In this document: positions 12,701 through 25,499 of the stretch, piece after piece
Layout of the letters: each line of letters opens with the position of its first letter
How positions within the stretch are numbered: position 1 is the first letter of the stretch
Origin: Ceratodon purpureus
Lineage: Eukaryota; Streptophyta; Bryopsida; Pseudoditrichales; Ditrichaceae
Direction of reading: 5' to 3'
Assembly (NCBI GenBank): GCA_014871385.1
Contig: CM026424.1
Coordinates: forward strand, 6,811,320-6,875,319
DNA length: 64,000 bases
Position numbers and translations under genes: made by a program
The notes under the pieces: model-generated
What the model saw: the letters and a program-made list of their open reading frames with translations, nothing else
Told to the model about the DNA's origin: nothing
The model's database searches: none

Positions 12701-14674
12701 GGAACGTGTCCTCACCTTCCAGTAAGGCAGTTGGAATAGGGATGAAACTCTATTCACACCGTACTTGCGTGCAGGGTCAGAACTTCTGGGTCTTCCTCCA
12801 TTGTAAAGAAAAGTCTGCCTCATCATCCCGTGCCGAATGGTTAGGTCTCCAGTTGGACGCGAGGGAGGCAGCGAGTGGTCTTCAGATCCATTGAAGTTCA
12901 GCCTGTCTCGCCTAAGTGGATGATTCGCAGAGAACCATCTCCTATACTGGTGGCAGGAGTATATATTTTTCCTAAGGGCCACTGAACGTCTTGACACAGT
13001 GAATTCTCCGCAGCATGGACAACCTACGTATCCTTTGGTGACAGATCCGGATACGAGGCCATAAGCCGGAAAGTCGTGCAGGGTCCATATGAGCACAGCC
13101 CGTAGATTAAAGGAAGGAACATCCTGATAGCGGGATGCGTCCACAGTTGCAACACCCGCAAATTGCCACAGCGTCAGCAATTCTTCGAGAAGAGGCTGTA
13201 GATATACGTCGAATGAAGAACCTGTAACGGAGTGAGGACCCGAGATTATCATGCTTAAAATCATGAAATGTTTCTTTGTACTCATCCAGGGGGGGACGTT
13301 GTAGTTTATCAGCACTACAGGCCAAGTGGACCACGTCGACCTCTTCACAGAGAAGGGGTTGAGCCCATCAGTGGCTAATCCCAAACAAACATTGCGGTGC
13401 TCCCTTGTGAAAGATTCGTCTATAGAGCCCACGAAGTTCCACTGCTTGCTGTCTGCTGCATGCCGCATCAATCCGTCCTGACTCTTGTTTTTGACATACC
13501 ATGTCTGCAATGACGCTAGTTTAGGAGTACTATAGATGCGTTGCAGTCGAGGGATTAGAGGAAAATATCTGAGTACCTTGCAGGGAACTTTGGACGAGCC
13601 ACAGCGCTTGTACCGTGGGGCCCTACATGATGCCTTGGTACAAAACTCTTTGTCTTGATCTGTGCCCCTGTATAGCATGCAGCTATTTGGACAGACATCA
13701 ATGTCTTCATGTTGTAGTCCTAATTTTCGTAGCATTTTTGTCGCAGCATACTCTGTTGGAGGTAGAGTGTTAAGCTCCGGAAGAATAGCTTGTTTCAGAA
13801 TTGAGAAGAGCTCGCTAATGAACGCACTTGTGCATTTATGCGTTCGACAGGCTTGCAGTAGTATCATTGTTGCACTCAGACTACTCATGCGAGCCCCAGC
13901 GAAGAGAAGTGTATGAGAGCTGTCCTCCAAAATCCTCTGCGCATCTGGAACCTCGTCACCTGCTGCTCCGGCCCCACGATGATGCTACATGTCTTCCTCT
14001 TCGGAGTCTTCATCCGAGTCTCCACTCTCTACGTCCTCCACAGTCATGGCAGGCACATGTTCTTCGTCTTCTTCTCTTCCTCTCCTTATTTCATCGTACT
14101 GGTTGAATGTGTTTCGGACGAGCCCGGCCATGTCCAGGTTAGCATCAGTCTCCTCGGCTGCCTCTCGAAGCAGCCTTACACGCCCAAATCGTCCATACTC
14201 ATTCTGAATGTGCATATCCCAGTCATCGTCGGATGAATCCGGGGGAATACCCTGTTTTAACCCAAATTACGTTAGACACATATATCTGTGTACCATGAAT
14301 TTAATCTAAAGGAGATATTCGAAATGGTGAGCTAACAACAAAGTGATATCTCCGAGATACAATACGGGATCATTGAGCATCATGTAGTCGCTGGTAGAGA
14401 ATCAAAATGATACAAATGCTCAGTGGAATTTCGTAAGGAGTAATACCTGTGTCCGTCCCCTATAGTACGGGTGTCTCCCGAAGTCAATGAGGTGTTTTGC
14501 GAACATCGATGGAGAACGCTTGGACGAAGGTGAGCCAACACAAATGTTGCATTTGCATCGTACAAGGTAGTAATTATTTCTTTCTGCCCATGCTGCTTCG
14601 CGTTGCAGCAGCTTCGCATCCCGGGCCAGGATACGCTCCAAGCTTGTAATGGGTGGTCTGCCAAGGGTTTCCAT
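9800..14674 (-). pseudogene. En/Spm (CACTA) TNP2-like transposase with two in-frame stop codons
   Basis: Reading on minus, exons fit at 14674-14447, 14251-12716, 11650-10797 and 10658-9800, all joined by GT-AG sites in compatible phase, for about 1159 codons. The first exon has a short Cys pair (CKCNICVG). The second carries the TNP2/Transposase_21 block (GLATDGLNPF, STWPVVLINYNVPPW, DFPAYGL, GCPCC, LFQLPYWK). The third has LPIRHLVDVMH, GLKSHDHHVL and the DUF4218-type FPPCFFDIMVHL, CYPVERYMG, RNMARPEAS. The last has the DUF4216-like VDWV and WQVV segments and an acidic tail. An upstream exon near 14916-14858 may add to the N-terminus in phase. In-frame TAG codons at 13985-13983 and at 10975-10973 (where relatives read ..TEYF..) interrupt the protein, so it is probably inactive. 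Intron 11651-12715 is unusually long. Confidence 0.85.
11651..12715. other. Long intron of the TNP2-like gene
   Basis: This 1065-bp stretch separates LPYWK from ELPIRHL, which are adjacent in intact TNP2 proteins. It has good splice borders (AAG|gtgagg and tgttcag|GAG on minus). No coding or repeat boundary was recognised inside. The words gttgaaacacc at about 12525 resemble the subterminal motif of the CACTA element at 24612, but only once. Confidence 0.5.
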
Positions 14675-14984
14675 GCGGACGAGGTGTTGTGTACAGATTG
14701 CCCTGTTTTAAAGAATTACGAGAGTAAGGCCAGTGGAGAGCATACCAATTGAAAGCAACGACACATTCTCATATGAAATTCAATGACCTAGGTATACGAC
14801 ATAAAAGTACGAAACATTTTTCAAATAGAAGGGAAGTACTTACTGAATTCTTCAGGTTGTTGCACTGTCCAACGGCTTCCCAACGCGAACTCGGACAGCT
14901 CCAGCTCCACCTGAGAACAGGTTGATTGCAGTTCCGTTGCCACAAGGTGACATGAATACCCGCCTCACTGTAATAGCTGGTCAA

Positions 14985-16380
14985 TTAATGTTTAGGGAAT
15001 TACAATCTGAATATAGCGAAGTGGTTACGGTTCTAGCGTTGCAAAAATATCCAGTTCTTCTAGTCATGGGTACTAACTATAATTGTTTACTTATAAAAGA
15101 ATGCACGTAACAGGCACCTGGTAGGCCGCATGTTACAAGTACTGCAAGACTAGCACGGAGCACCATTTTAGTCGCCTGCAAAATTTGGAATATGGCTACG
15201 ACGGTCATGGCTGTATATGAGACTACGTGTAAAGCCCCTGACGACTAAATGTCCAAATCTAAAACCTAATACGCACAGCTCTATTAAGAAAACAATCAAC
15301 CTCGACAGTAATGTTCGCGCCGCCTATACACCTCCTGAAATGCTTACGAAGGGAGTGCTGCTCTTGATTCGCGCGTCCGAAGTTCCTATGGTGCAGGATA
15401 CGAAGTTCCATGTTTGCGACAGATGCCACATTGTAAATGTCAAGGTTTAGGGCAAACGAGGGTTACCTTGTACTGGAAGAATTGATTCGAGGTAGAAGGA
15501 GCTGTTGCCGTAGTGTACCCGCGAAGCATGTCTCCGGTTGTTTGCTGATCAGATCACATAGACCGTGACGCTTGGCTGATTACGTGAGACGGAAGAGTAT
15601 CGCACCCTGAACCTCGAGTATCGCACACCCATCGGTTCTCTACTGCTGCAACTCATGGAGAAAACGTGAACACAGAAACCGATCCGCAGTCATCATAGTC
15701 GGTCCACATAAATGGTGACTTCCTCACAATAGGGTTGCACGAAACCTCTTCAAACCTATGCGAGTAGTCCACATCCAAGGTAATTTAAAGACATGGCAGA
15801 ATCAAGAAATCCCGATCTCTATACAATCTGAATCCTGAAAACAGAGATACGCAAGCAATTACAGCATGCAGCTGTAAATGCCGCTGGTCCAAAAAATCCC
15901 AACATGCTACGTCTAGAGCAACAAACAGCAAACCCAGAAACCGCAGCTCCATGAACCTCCTTGTCTTCTACAAGTACCAGCATAAGGAGGGTTAGGACTG
16001 GCGCATATGAATCCTCGCGCTGAAAGGGGTGTGTCCGTTGAAGGCTCTCATACCAACATCATCACAACTTCGATGCAAAATTAAGGGAGAGAGTACTGCA
16101 CATCTTGCACTTAATATCAAATCCACAAAGACGGTGAAAGTTAATACGAAGCCTATGGAAGTGTCTCATCGCTGTAGAGGTGCTTGAAGGCTGTCCGGGT
16201 GAAATTAACTGCACCATCCAATGGACGGATTCGCCACTTGTTATGGAATGGACCACTACTTGCATCATCCACGACGTGGTTCAGACACAGGAGCAAGCTC
16301 AATTCTCCACTGTTCGAAGTACATTTTGTCCAGCGCTTGGAGAGATGGAGAGGTCCAGGGCGTAGTGGGCCGAATGGTTC
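14985..16380. other. Region between divergent transposon genes, no firm gene
   Basis: Several short open frames occur on both strands, none with a recognisable domain. The base composition matches the surrounding CACTA genes rather than the AT-rich flanks. It may hold promoters for the minus-strand transposase and unidentified 5' exons of the plus-strand gene that follows. Confidence 0.3.
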
Positions 16381-16686
16381 CACAAGTGTATGCTACTGAA
16401 TAGGGTGGGATTCGTGCCAGGTGATCCAAGCGTTCGGGAAGTGTGCGCGAAAAAAGATGTCATCAACAGATGGGGCCCTGCAGTGGAATTCACAGAGGGA
16501 GAGGGTGGCGCCTGCCGAGGATACGAATTTCGGGAAGAGGACGGGGAGGATTATAACATGTATGTAACTGAATTGTACGAGAGGGTCCATCAGCGAACAC
16601 TTCGACGGAGAGTACTTCCTCTACATTTCGCCTGAGGCTTAGCCGTAGAAGCGAGAGGAGAACATGTGAACTGGTTGGCGCTCGCT

Positions 16687-17630
16687 ATGTCCCGGTGTTT
16701 CGCCTCACACAAGAGGACACCGTTTACACCTCTGGAGAAGTACGCAAATGTAAACGGCCCCCTTCCTTGGGTACTCGTGAAAGTTATGCCCGACTCAAAT
16801 GTCAATGGTGCTGGACCTTCAAGACCTGCGGCCCCTGTAAGTTTCCGGCCATTTGAGATTCAATTCAATTCCACCACCCACCTTTAGTTTAGAAGCAATT
16901 GTCCCAACACTTGCTGTCTAATTCTGTGCATTCTGCGATTCTCTGTAATTCCATTCAGGTTCCCGAGGAAAACCATAATCGTGGTCGGAACGTGGACCGG
17001 AGAGCAGAGGTCCCTATACCACAACAAAAAAGAAATGAACGACCCCATCGTGAACACAATCCGAGGGGCAGATGTGCATGCGGACTCGACCCTCTACTTG
17101 TGAAGGGACTGTTCGTGATCAACCAGGACATCATAGAAGCGGCTCAGAGGAAGAAACGAAAGATCCATGAAGAAAACTTGGCATCCGCAGCAGATTTGGA
17201 AGGCGCGAGGAAGGCCTTTGAGGAAGCACAAGACAAAGTGGTCCAGCTCAGAGGGAAAAATGTGGAGATGAAGCGACATCATCGCCGAGGAGAAGAAAAT
17301 TATTTCTCAGCCGAAGAAATCTGGCGGAACGCATCAATCCAAGTCGCAGAGGGCAGCACCAATGGAACAGAACCCGACCATATGGACAAACTTCGCGCAA
17401 TTGCAACGCTAAGTACTGCGATTTTGAAGTCCGCCACGGTCGAGTTAGAGAGGTTGACACGGAAGCTTAGGTACACGGATAGAAACCTGCAGGTAGCTCG
17501 TGATCTTGCAGAAGAGAAAGTGCTAGTTTTCGAAGACCATAAGCGAAGACAGGACCAGGCCTCCAGGATCTTGCAAGTGGAGGAGCCACTGATGAATGCT
17601 GTTACCAATTTTCTGGAGCAGGAGAATTAA
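16687..17630 (+). CDS. Coiled-coil protein inside the CACTA region, family not recognised
   Basis: Two exons join in phase 0: 16687-16836 (donor CCT|gtaagt) and 16959-17630 (acceptor ccattcag|GTT), giving about 273 residues. The N-terminal part is basic and Pro-rich. The second exon has a basic patch (QRKKRKIHEEN, a possible nuclear signal) and then long charged heptad-like stretches (LEGARKAFEEAQDKVVQL and LERLTRKLRYTDRNLQ) predicting a coiled coil. The frame is open upstream of 16687, and 16390-16635 could supply a further 5' exon, so the start is unsure. It lies between the divergent TNP2-like and TnpA-like genes, suggesting an accessory protein of the element or captured cargo. No function is assigned. 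Confidence 0.5.
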
Positions 17631-18146
17631 GAAACGGATATGGCATGCTTGAACTAAATCGGACAAGTTTTCAGCTGCGCAAAATCAACCTATCAAGCAT
17701 CCAATATTGGTTTCACTCCATGCAGAAATATGTGGAGAAACTGTTTAACCCATGCAGAATTATGGGAAGGCATCTGAACCACACTGTAGAAGCGTGATAT
17801 GCGTGGATATTTCTGACAGTGGGTCACGGATTTCAAGATCCATCCAGGTGACACATTATGGAGTTGGTTACTTTTACGATTGGAATTTTCCCTATTTTGG
17901 TGTTCCGTTGTCACTCACAGAATGGTGTAACTGTCCTGGTATATAGTGTATAATGTTTTATTTCGAGAGAAAGAGAGATCTGGATGAAACCAATCACAGA
18001 TGTCCTTTGGTAGACATTGAATTCAGAACGTGCAAATATATTGAATTTTGCCTGTTTTCATTATACACTGCAATTTTTCGAAACAAAGTTCGTCTACAAT
18101 GTTGATTTGTTACACACCCGTACTGAGAGAGCGTAAATCCAGTACC

Positions 18147-19006
18147 CTACTTAGGGGACCAACACTCAAGGTTATGCTCGAGTTCCTCTGTCATATTCTC
18201 GTACCATTCCGACCAGAGTCCCATTGCTTCCTCTTCCTCTACTAAGACTTCCGCATCCCCTTCGGCCTCCGTGACAGTCCTGGACCGATTAAGTTCCACA
18301 CCTGAAACTGACATAGAACTAGAGTTCGACGCCGCTACTTCCCAAATGCGATTATAACCTAACCAATAAAGACAACCTGAGAGAAGGACCAAGACAATAG
18401 TGAGGAATATGCAAAACAACGTGCACATTTCAGATGTCGAAGTCCTCTCTATGGGTTCGTCACTTGCTGCCACACTCTGCACCTCCCGAAGAGCAAAGAG
18501 AGCTAGAACCACTCTCACTAACTCCGTCTTGAACGTTGCAGAGGATCCAAATTTTGAACATAGAGCATCGATTAGTTCCATCTCAAACGCCCGTAGAGTG
18601 AGCCGTACATCTAAGGAATCAGAACAGAAGTCCACGGAAGGAGATTGTACAGAACTTAAACCTAGGACATCACTCGGGAGTGAAGGTCGCCCTTCGGCTG
18701 ACTCCTCCTCGTAGCATTGGGTGCTGCCCTCATCGCCACCCCTCTCCAGAAACCACCACTTATCGTTACACTCGTGCTCCTCACAAAGCATTGACTCGTA
18801 ATCCGACACACCTGAGAGTGCCATGTGCAGAGTAAGCTGTAGGAGATGGTATCCTCGATTCCCAGGGATAGAGTACTCTATGTTCAATTTAGAGGAGAGG
18901 ATACCAAAATTGTACCGAAGACGCTTGGCGACATTGAACATTGAGGAACGTGGCAACATGATAAACCTAGAAAAGCTGCCAACAGAACCCCAGTACAGAT
19001 GCATGC
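18147..19006 (-). CDS. Single-pass membrane protein candidate inside the CACTA region
   Basis: An uninterrupted minus-strand frame of about 285 residues starts at an ATG (MHLYWGSVGS). It has an N-terminal basic part, an acidic Ser-rich middle, a segment rich in aliphatic residues, then one strong hydrophobic helix (TLFCIFLTIVLVLLSGCLYW) near residue 215 and an acidic tail (EVLVEEEEAMG). That pattern suggests a tail-proximal transmembrane anchor. A second hydrophobic frame overlaps its start (about 19072-18967) and may be a 5' exon in another frame. The family is not recognised. Its place between two transposon genes makes it either element cargo or a captured host gene. Confidence 0.45.
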
Positions 19007-19187
19007 GACAAAACAATAGTTATTAGCATACAATAGGTAATGCGCAGGCGGTCTTTCCAGATGCCGTAGCAAAGATCAATAGAGCCGTCACCCAAACTTA
19101 GAATGACCCTATTCGGAGTCTTACTTTGTTGTAGAGTGCCCCCGCCGCTGCAAGGGACGTAATTAGGGTTCAGCCCCAATCTTCTCC

Positions 19188-22118
19188 ATGGCATCCTTCT
19201 CCGACTGTGGGAGCTGCTCCGGCGAGTCCGAGCCTGGGGACTACTTATCCCCACAACTCGATTTCTGGAACACTATTCTCCCAGGAGGCTTCAGTCCTTG
19301 TTTCGAATCGATACGGAGGAAAGTCATGGCATCCGCGAGTCGAAGCCCGAGCTCCAGGGAATACAATGCGGCAGCCCAATCGCCAGCTCAGGTAAGTCAT
19401 TTCCTTTCGCAAATTGTAACATTCAGTATACGTTTACCATGCGTATGACTCACATCAATTTGAGTTCGTACAGATAAAGATCGGTGCTCCAATATATGAA
19501 CCTCCACAGATTAGGGTTCGTGTCGAGTAATGGTCATTTGCTTTAAGCTTTGGATTGCATTCATATTTATCGTTCTGTAAATATCCACCCCGCCGTAGTC
19601 TAAGTTAACATTGAGAATCCATAATGACATCGCAGCATTTTGAAATTAAATTGTCGCATCGCAGGTGAGGATGCCGCAAGACTCGGTGTCTGCCTGGTTG
19701 TCTCAGAGGCCTAGCTCCAGTGCTTTGCCCCCCGCTTGGACCACAGACAGTCCAAGGCAAGGTAACTACGACACTCCAAGTCGCCCACAGACAGTCCCCG
19801 CAAGGAATGAGGAATCCTCGCCGTACCAGCGAAGGCTCCGCACCTCATACCCCGACCTGCACACACAGCTCCGCCATGCTTCCCGGACCATATCCAGGGC
19901 TCTCAAGACATTCCCAGTTGTGGTCCTCGTACAGGAAGGAGGCCGCGGAGTCCTGCAACGAAGGAACGGGAGGCTATGGCGAAAAGGAGGGCTCGAAGTT
20001 TACAGAACGAAGCTTACAAATTGCAACGGATTGCGCATGCTGAAGGTCGCCAATTAAGGTATCCTATACTAACAAACATAGAGGGCGAAATAATTGGCAA
20101 TCGGGGGAAGTGGCAGGCTGCAGTTAGATCAATTGTCGAGCTAACTGTAGACAGATCCATAAGAGAGTATAAGAAACAACCAAGCGAGTGGAAATGGTTG
20201 CTGAAAACCATTCAGAGGGAGCTGGACCTTTGATTTACATTTGTTTATCCGGTTAAGCCAGAGATCCTCTCTTCCTATCTCTCTATGATTTTGAGTAACG
20301 ACAGGTACAAGTGGCACAAGCACTATGTTGCCACTTCAGGTGGACAGCATGAAGACTGTCCAGATGAAGCTTTCGCAACACTACGTCAATTTTGGGAAAG
20401 CCCTGAAGGGAAGGCGAAGAGTCAGACTATGAAAGGGATCCGGGCTAAGGTGGGTAAGGATTTGTCATTCTGCAGTGAACAGGATCTGGAGGTAACTCCT
20501 ACACGTACCAGACCGAGCTTGTCTGCATCAGAGGACTTCCACAGTCCTGGGTCGGAGCAAGTAAAGGTACTGCACAATATGCCCACTAAACCTTTAACCT
20601 CGCTTTACTATGCTTTACTGTGCCTCCGTGTTTCGATCGATATCCGGTTGAGAGTACTTCCGTCTTTACTCCAAGCAGCCCTGACACATGCACATGAAAT
20701 TCACAGAATGAAATGTCCTGACCACAAGAATGTGCCCTGGCAGTTTGCAAACGCTTACGACACACCCATGTGCAGCGACTGGGTAATGGAGGCTCCAACC
20801 GAGTACGAGGCTACGGAAACCTTTGCATCACAAGCTCATTCACCTGAAGTGGTGAATTCAACTTCATTGTAGCAGGTATGTAATATTTACATGGTAGGGC
20901 TCCATAATGTAATATGTATGTAGATATCGTATCACCTTTGCATCGTGAACTTCCCAAGAGTACGTAATATTCATATACCTGCGTGTTCAATTGCCTCAGG
21001 GGACCCGGAGTTGCAACCAATATAAAACTCCCGAAAAAGTAACGGATGCGTGGAAAGAGGGAATGGAGTCCCGGATGGACTTCCTTCAGACGAACTTGAC
21101 GGAATTAATTCATCTCCTCAAACAGGGCGTATCATCGGAGAACAGGCAACCTGCGAGTGCATTGCCCAATGTCCTGGACGCGCAAAGAACAACAGTGTTC
21201 CCAGAAAACATTCACCTGAGAACTGGAACCCCGTCTCCCCCAGTTTCCCACTGTATTGATCGGACAGAGACGGAGAATACCCCACCATCCGGAGGTAGTT
21301 ACATCCCTACATCACAGAGAGACGAAGGGTTCAATTCAATTTTTTTTTCTTAGGTTGTTTAAATCTGATTAGGCATTGCTATTAGAGTAAATGTACCTAT
21401 TTCATTGAACATGCATGAATGTCCTACTACAGGGTCACTCGAGGACGTGGATCGACAACATTCTGTGTACCCGGAATCGCAGTCGCCATGCAGCGGTGAC
21501 ACAATTTTATTATCTCCGATTTGCTGCACTCAGGCAGAGATAAGCAATTCTGGGTCGTCTCCGCCACTGACTTCGCCAACAAACAGCCGCAGTACAATTG
21601 GTCCAGGAGATGCAGTGGCCCACACTGTTTCGGAGGTTCAGATTCCCACGGCAGAGGTATGCCAAACCCGCACCACTGCTCCTCCCTCCGGCATAGGCCT
21701 TCCCGACATTGGCATCGTGACAAGGGGAGTGCGAGGTAGGAAATCCGGAGTCTGCTCCAAGATACCCCCTGATTTCCAACCAGCAAAAGATAGTGACACT
21801 CTCGTCCCAGCGAAAAAATCAATCTGGATTATTCACCCTCAGCACGGAGAGATTGTTGTCGCGGCAGGCAGAACAGGCCCGGGTCCACGTTCGAAAGTCA
21901 TGAAGGAAGGCCCTCCGTGTCCTACCGGTGCGCAATGGATCTATGTTCTCCGTGTCTTCAAGACAGCAGTTGGAGTCATGCACCCGAGCCCTGGAGACGA
22001 GAGGCGAACTCTAGACTGTGCTCTCCCTCCGAAACGTGGCCGACACGAGCTTCTACTGTGGAATTCCAGATTTCTAATACCTTACAAAGTGGACGAATCA
22101 ACCTGCACTTCGTCTTGA
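19188..22118 (+). CDS. TnpA/Ptta-like protein of an En/Spm (CACTA) element
   Basis: Exons 19188-19391, 19665-19761 and 19935-about 20233 join in frame. Phase is conserved across AAG|gtaact and tacag|GA, and the joined frame avoids the two competing frames. They are followed by exons near 20295-20872, 20999-21340 and 21430-22118. The core resembles the plant Ptta/En-Spm accessory protein domain: basic KRRARS, then YPILTNIEGEIIGNRGKW, WLLKTIQREL, YKWHKHY, and AFATLRQFWESPEGKAKS with RAKVGK. Such proteins bind subterminal repeats to help transposition. The link between the third and fourth exons is unclear because a TGA at 20231-20233 has no obvious donor before it, so the gene may be damaged there. 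The C-terminal part is Pro/Ser-rich with no known domain. Confidence 0.6.
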
Positions 22119-22199
22119 AGGAAGTTGCTCTTGGACACGGTCATCATTACTTGATAGAGCAGTTACGGTTACAGTAATTTGTTATAGAATATGTATTGT

Positions 22200-23021
22200 A
22201 ATTTTTTGATGTGTGTAAGAGGATTCACGGTATATATAGATTCGCACGAGTTCACGTTATTGGTATGAGTTATTGATTCGAACACAGTACTCCAGATACA
22301 TGAGTCTGCATGCACCGTGACGATGGGAAAAGTCGATTACCAATTACAGACGCATCCATATTTACTGATATAACTAAACCGGGGTTTCACTAACGATAGC
22401 CATGACTATTTTTAGTGCATTTTTTGTGTAACGCTGAAAAGTAGAACAGGACTTAATTTAGGTATCCTAAAAATATTATGTAATTAATGCCGATCAAAAG
22501 ATAACCCGCTCCGTATCTTCCATTCACACTAAACCGGGTATTAAGAACTAAACCTAGGTAGGATAGGTTATAAACCGGAAGTCCGGATACCATGAGAGCG
22601 ACTCCAAAACGGTTCTTGGCGGGGTAGGTGCAAGCGATATCCGGAAGCGGGTAAAACGGGTATCAGCTCCAGACATCAGGGCATACATAGGTACATGAAC
22701 GATCAGGATATATATCCACACATATAACCCGGGTAAGGATAACAACTTCAATACGCGGACGTCAACAAGTCAAACTTACTGAGGACCAACAGTTTACCCT
22801 CACATTATGTAGTCACAATGGACCGGATGAACCAACTGTGTAAAGTGCTCATCCACATGGGCGACGGCAAATGTATGGGCAGCTTCGACTTTCAAACGTT
22901 GTCCGCTCTGGCGCTGTCCCGGACCCACCTGCGTAAGCGAGACTCCTGCCTTTACGGGCTTTGTACTGACAGGAGGCCACTTCGACGCAACCGAGAGTCT
23001 GAGACGACGGGCCTCGAACGA

Positions 23022-23052
<31 letters not shown>

Positions 23053-24611
23053 CGAGTTCGCCCTCGATTCGTGCCTCGTCTGCAACACTCTTTCCACTAG
23101 TGATGCATGCACCCACTCAGCTAGTCAGCATGGGGCTGGTAGAAAGACGATGCAGATGGAATGGCTTTTCACTTAAGGTAGACACATCCATAGCCAACCG
23201 GCTGCCCATAACCGATCAATAGACTTCTCCAATTCCAACAAGTTTTCAGACTTAAAATCTTGGGAGATCCAGAAGAAAGTATGAAGCATGATTGGTAGAA
23301 AGGGAATCATATGGGAATGTTCTAGTAGTAGTAGAGTGATCAAGTTTTGGTGTCATGGTGGTCAGCTTTAGGTGGGCCTACATATCGGTTATATGTATTA
23401 CACAAAAATGGCTTTAAAAATTCATAGTAAATTAAATATTGAAGTAAACATGAAATTTAAAGTTGCATTCCTCCTTAAACCTATTTCTTCTTCAAGGAAA
23501 AATCTCCCTCAACAAATACACCTCCAATATCAGTGGGAAATCTCTTAAATGGTCCGCGACTCCGCTTTAGGTGCGTCTACCTTAGTGGCGATCATGGCAA
23601 TGGCATCAGCTGTAAGGACGTGGTGGTGTGACTGACCGTGTCAATATGGCATTGTCAATCCGGCCACATCTCTACGGACTACGGTCCCTTGCGGTACATT
23701 TGCTGCGTGCTTGAGAAATATCCAAGTCTTCCAACCTACGCCACCGCATGGTCATGTTAGGAACTTTGTCCATGAATGATCTGTTAGAGATCATGCTCAC
23801 TTATCTCCAGGTTTCTTAGGGAATGCTCAATTCTTGTAAGATTACCTTATAAGGATATTCTGACCGAAGTACAACACTAGGTGACATGCAACACAAGTTA
23901 CACAACACTAGGCAAAATGCAACACATCCCGTGATCAGTCCTTGCCTGCTCAGTCCTTGCAGTGAGAGTAATATCAGTATGCCAGCGGCCCTTTGCTTTC
24001 AGCGAGAGGGCAAATGCCTTAGTCTGTTTTTATGTCTCACACATGGGAGGGATCTGTCGAACCTGTCTCTCTCATCACCGTCTCATCACCGTCTCATCTC
24101 CATCCCTTTCCTTCCGTAGTTACTTGCAGCTGGAGCAGCTAAACAGCTTTCTATCTAATAATTATTATATTTTGAAAAACATGGTTACGCTTCTTTGCAG
24201 CTGGAGCAGCATTCTGTCAAGTAATATTCTTTTAAAATTTACAAAAAAATGGTAATTAGGCCATTCGAGAAGAAATAATGTACACTAAGATCGGGTATAT
24301 CTATAATGTACTAAAAAGTAGATCAGGCATTCATCTAAATGGTTGCTCAAAGTTCAAAGATGTTCCTTGCAAATTTCAGAAAAAGCAACGATAACTATCA
24401 TCTCACCCATCCGCTATCCTTCAGATCCATTTACGTGCACAATATTTCGGGAGGGCCGTGCCCACCTTAACAAGCGCAAATAATTACCAACTTCACAGTG
24501 ATGGGAATGGAGTTCAAGAATAACAGTTGACAAGCTCTCCTGCCGGAGTCTCAACATGGGAAACCTTGTGGTTCCGCTCTGCGGCGTCAACTTTAAACGT
24601 CATACACATGA
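22200..24611. other. Spacer downstream of the TnpA-like gene
   Basis: From 22500 to 22750 there are repeated GC words (aaccgggtat, aaacgggtatc, aacccgggtaag, ccggaagtccgg) like subterminal repeats of a transposon, but no CACTA terminus with a matching partner was found. A plus-strand frame at 22818-23222 is broken into low complexity by a G-run. A loose repeat, ttgcagctggagcagc, occurs at about 24123 and 24197. No gene was recognised. Confidence 0.35.
23022..23048 (+). repeat. Uninterrupted G27 homopolymer
   Basis: 27 consecutive G residues lie between gaacga and cagtcgag. Very long G tracts are rare, length-unstable and prone to form quadruplexes. The copy number may also be affected by sequencing error. 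Confidence 0.9.
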
Positions 24612-24624
24612 CACTAGTGCAAAA

Positions 24625-24830
24625 CAGTGTTGAAACACTATCCCAATCACTATTCCAATAGTGTTTCAACCGCTTTCAAGCATTTTCTTGAGCCGGTTGA
24701 AACACTATGTGCATAGTGTTTGAGATAGTGTTTCAAAGGTAGTGTTTCAACCATGTTGAAACACTACTATGTTGAAACACTATCGTTGCAATAGTGTTTC
24801 AACATCTTCCCATTTGTAGATATAGCTCCA
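24625..24830. repeat. Left subterminal repeat array (GTTGAAACACTAT) of the CACTA element
   Basis: At least nine direct or inverted copies of the 13-bp word GTTGAAACACTAT occur in about 200 bp. In En/Spm elements such arrays are the binding sites of the TnpA-type protein. Confidence 0.85.
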
Positions 24831-25499
24831 ATACTGTTTCAACCTATTCACATTCATAGATATTAGACCCCCAGAAAGAATCTACATTTCAGTGGATTAC
24901 AGTATCTAAAATCTTAACACTCCAATGTCTCAGATTCCTAGATTTTGGTATTTCGGACCCCTAGATTCTAATTACAATATTTGTACATATTGATTGTCAA
25001 AACATAGATTATAGACCTGCAGATCGTAGATATTCAAGCATTGAATCTGTAGATATAAAGACATTCAATCCATACATATTAAACATTTGAGGAGTGGAAT
25101 TCAAACGTTTTATTCCTATAGTTCACAGTTATAATCTACTTCATAGATTACAAGCTTCCTACATCTAAATACCCGTAGATTTCTAAAATGTAATCCTATG
25201 CCGTCACGTCCACAGATTGATAACGGTCAAGCATGCTGAACACCATGGTTGCCAACGGTAGCCTGCATTGCATCCCAGAGAGTGAGAAAAGCTTGAGCGA
25301 AATCATTTAAAAACATGATCCACTCGGAAGCTTCATTATATCGATCTTACAATCTGCTTATGTTCCTCATGTTTCACCACGATGAAGGGAGCCCATCCCA
25401 GAGCATGACAGATGAAAAGTACTAGGTTGTTTTAAAAGAATGATGAATTGGACAGTTCAATCAACTAATTAAGCAAGAAATGTGCACTAACCTGGAACA

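Noticed and set aside
9706..22415. CACTAAAG at 9706 and TTTAGTG at 22409-22415 as ends of the large CACTA element
   Set aside because: The two ends match only for a few bases beyond CACTAAA and the flanking trinucleotides (gag, cat) are not duplicated.
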